In this document: positions 63,793-64,000 of the stretch, one piece after another
Position numbering within the stretch: position 1 is the stretch's first letter
How the letters are laid out: every line of letters starts with the position of its first letter
From: Phenylobacterium sp.
GTDB taxonomy: Bacteria; Pseudomonadota; Alphaproteobacteria; Caulobacterales; Caulobacteraceae
DNA length: 64,000 nt
Assembly (NCBI RefSeq): GCF_004299445.1
Contig: NZ_SCTC01000037.1
Location: 1 to 64,000, forward strand
Reading direction: 5' to 3'
Made by a program: the position numbers and the translations under genes
The notes under the pieces: generated by a model
The model's input: only the letters and a program-made list of their open reading frames with translations
Told to the model about the DNA's origin: nothing
Database searches by the model: none

Positions 63793-64000
63793 ATGGGCGA
63801 CGACTATGACCTAGGGCGATATGTGCGGGCGCAGGACGCGCCGGCCGGGTCGGGGACGACCTACGAGGCGGCGTTGGCCGAGCTTCGCGCGGGCCTGAAG
63901 CAGACCCACTGGATGTGGTTCGTCCTGCCCCAGCTCTTGGGCCTGGGCGAGAGCGCGATGTCGCGGACGTACGGGATCATCAGCCTGGGCGAGGCGAAGG
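63793..64000 (+). CDS. DUF1810 family protein (C-terminus cut off)
   Basis: The first 69 codons are present: YDLGRYVRAQDAPAGS...YEAALAELRAGLKQTHWMWFVLPQLLGLGESAM. The THWMWFVLPQL motif is the hallmark of DUF1810, a calpastatin-like family of unknown role found in many bacteria. The gene diverges from the DUF35 gene with 106 nt between, and runs off the window edge. Confidence 0.85.
   Translation, partial: MGDDYDLGRYVRAQDAPAGSGTTYEAALAELRAGLKQTHWMWFVLPQLLGLGESAMSRTYGIISLGEAK

Overview
This window is high-GC DNA from an alphaproteobacterium, most likely a member of the Caulobacteraceae (Phenylobacterium or Caulobacter type). That is an inference from the gene families (a FYDLN/TIGR02300 acidic protein, an Hsp20-DUF1150 pair, NDUFA9-like dehydrogenase, CYP153 P450, gltD before gltB), dense packing with 1 to 4 nt gene overlaps, and frequent GTG/TTG starts. 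The window holds about 60 protein genes and two tRNAs (Ala-GGC on +, Leu-CAG on -). No rRNA, CRISPR array, complete prophage or transposase gene was seen.

1-6.6 kb: a cut-off exported DUF3857/transglutaminase protein, then the core block aroA-cmk and rpsA (minus strand), the acidic TIGR02300 protein and tRNA-Ala. 6.6-11.3 kb: a plus-strand envelope cluster of two lipoproteins, a polytopic membrane protein, a GtrB-like glycosyltransferase, a methyltransferase and a GtrA flippase-like protein. 11.4-12.2 kb: Hsp20 and DUF1150. 12.2-14.7 kb: a TetR regulator divergent from a CYP153-type P450 and a globin. 14.7-18.1 kb: rpoN, exoD, hpf and ptsN on the minus strand. The LPS-transport genes lptC-lptA-lptB, which normally sit directly upstream of rpoN, lie at 32.6-34.6 kb. 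The 14.5 kb between holds accessory genes: GST with a divergent WYL regulator, an exported M3 peptidase, transglutaminase, photolyase, a soluble chemoreceptor with CheW behind an AT-rich leader, two genes with internally duplicated HTH modules, and an LLM monooxygenase-MFS operon divergent from a TetR gene.

34.6-46.1 kb: RNase D, a TetR-rubredoxin operon divergent from a P450terp-like P450, tRNA-Leu, an NDUFA9-like protein, uppP and the glutamate synthase operon gltD-gltB. 46.1-52.1 kb: two divergent citrate-synthase paralogues (one with an N-terminal HTH) around a palindromic operator candidate, an R2-like diiron protein, and a cupredoxin gene divergent from DUF3034 and an exported truncated hemoglobin. 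52.1-56.1 kb: a likely lysine-catabolic pair (lysine/saccharopine dehydrogenase plus ALDH7) divergent from an Lrp regulator and a PIG-L deacetylase. 56.3-64 kb: a Gfo/Idh/MocA oxidoreductase, a hybrid histidine kinase, a CehA/McbA-type PHP metallohydrolase, a DUF35-thiolase pair and the start of a DUF1810 gene.

The intergenic spaces from 46 to 62 kb carry several palindromic repeats: two related copies of about 215 bp, a 28-bp perfect inverted repeat built from a 9-nt unit, and a third palindrome that seems to replace the original start codon of the metallohydrolase gene. Several divergent gene pairs have perfect or near-perfect palindromes that are good operator candidates. Nothing here is clearly a new defence or mobile system. 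The strongest candidates for undescribed biology are the cupredoxin/DUF3034/hemoglobin set, the HTH-citrate synthase pair, the two tandem-HTH genes and the palindromic repeat family.
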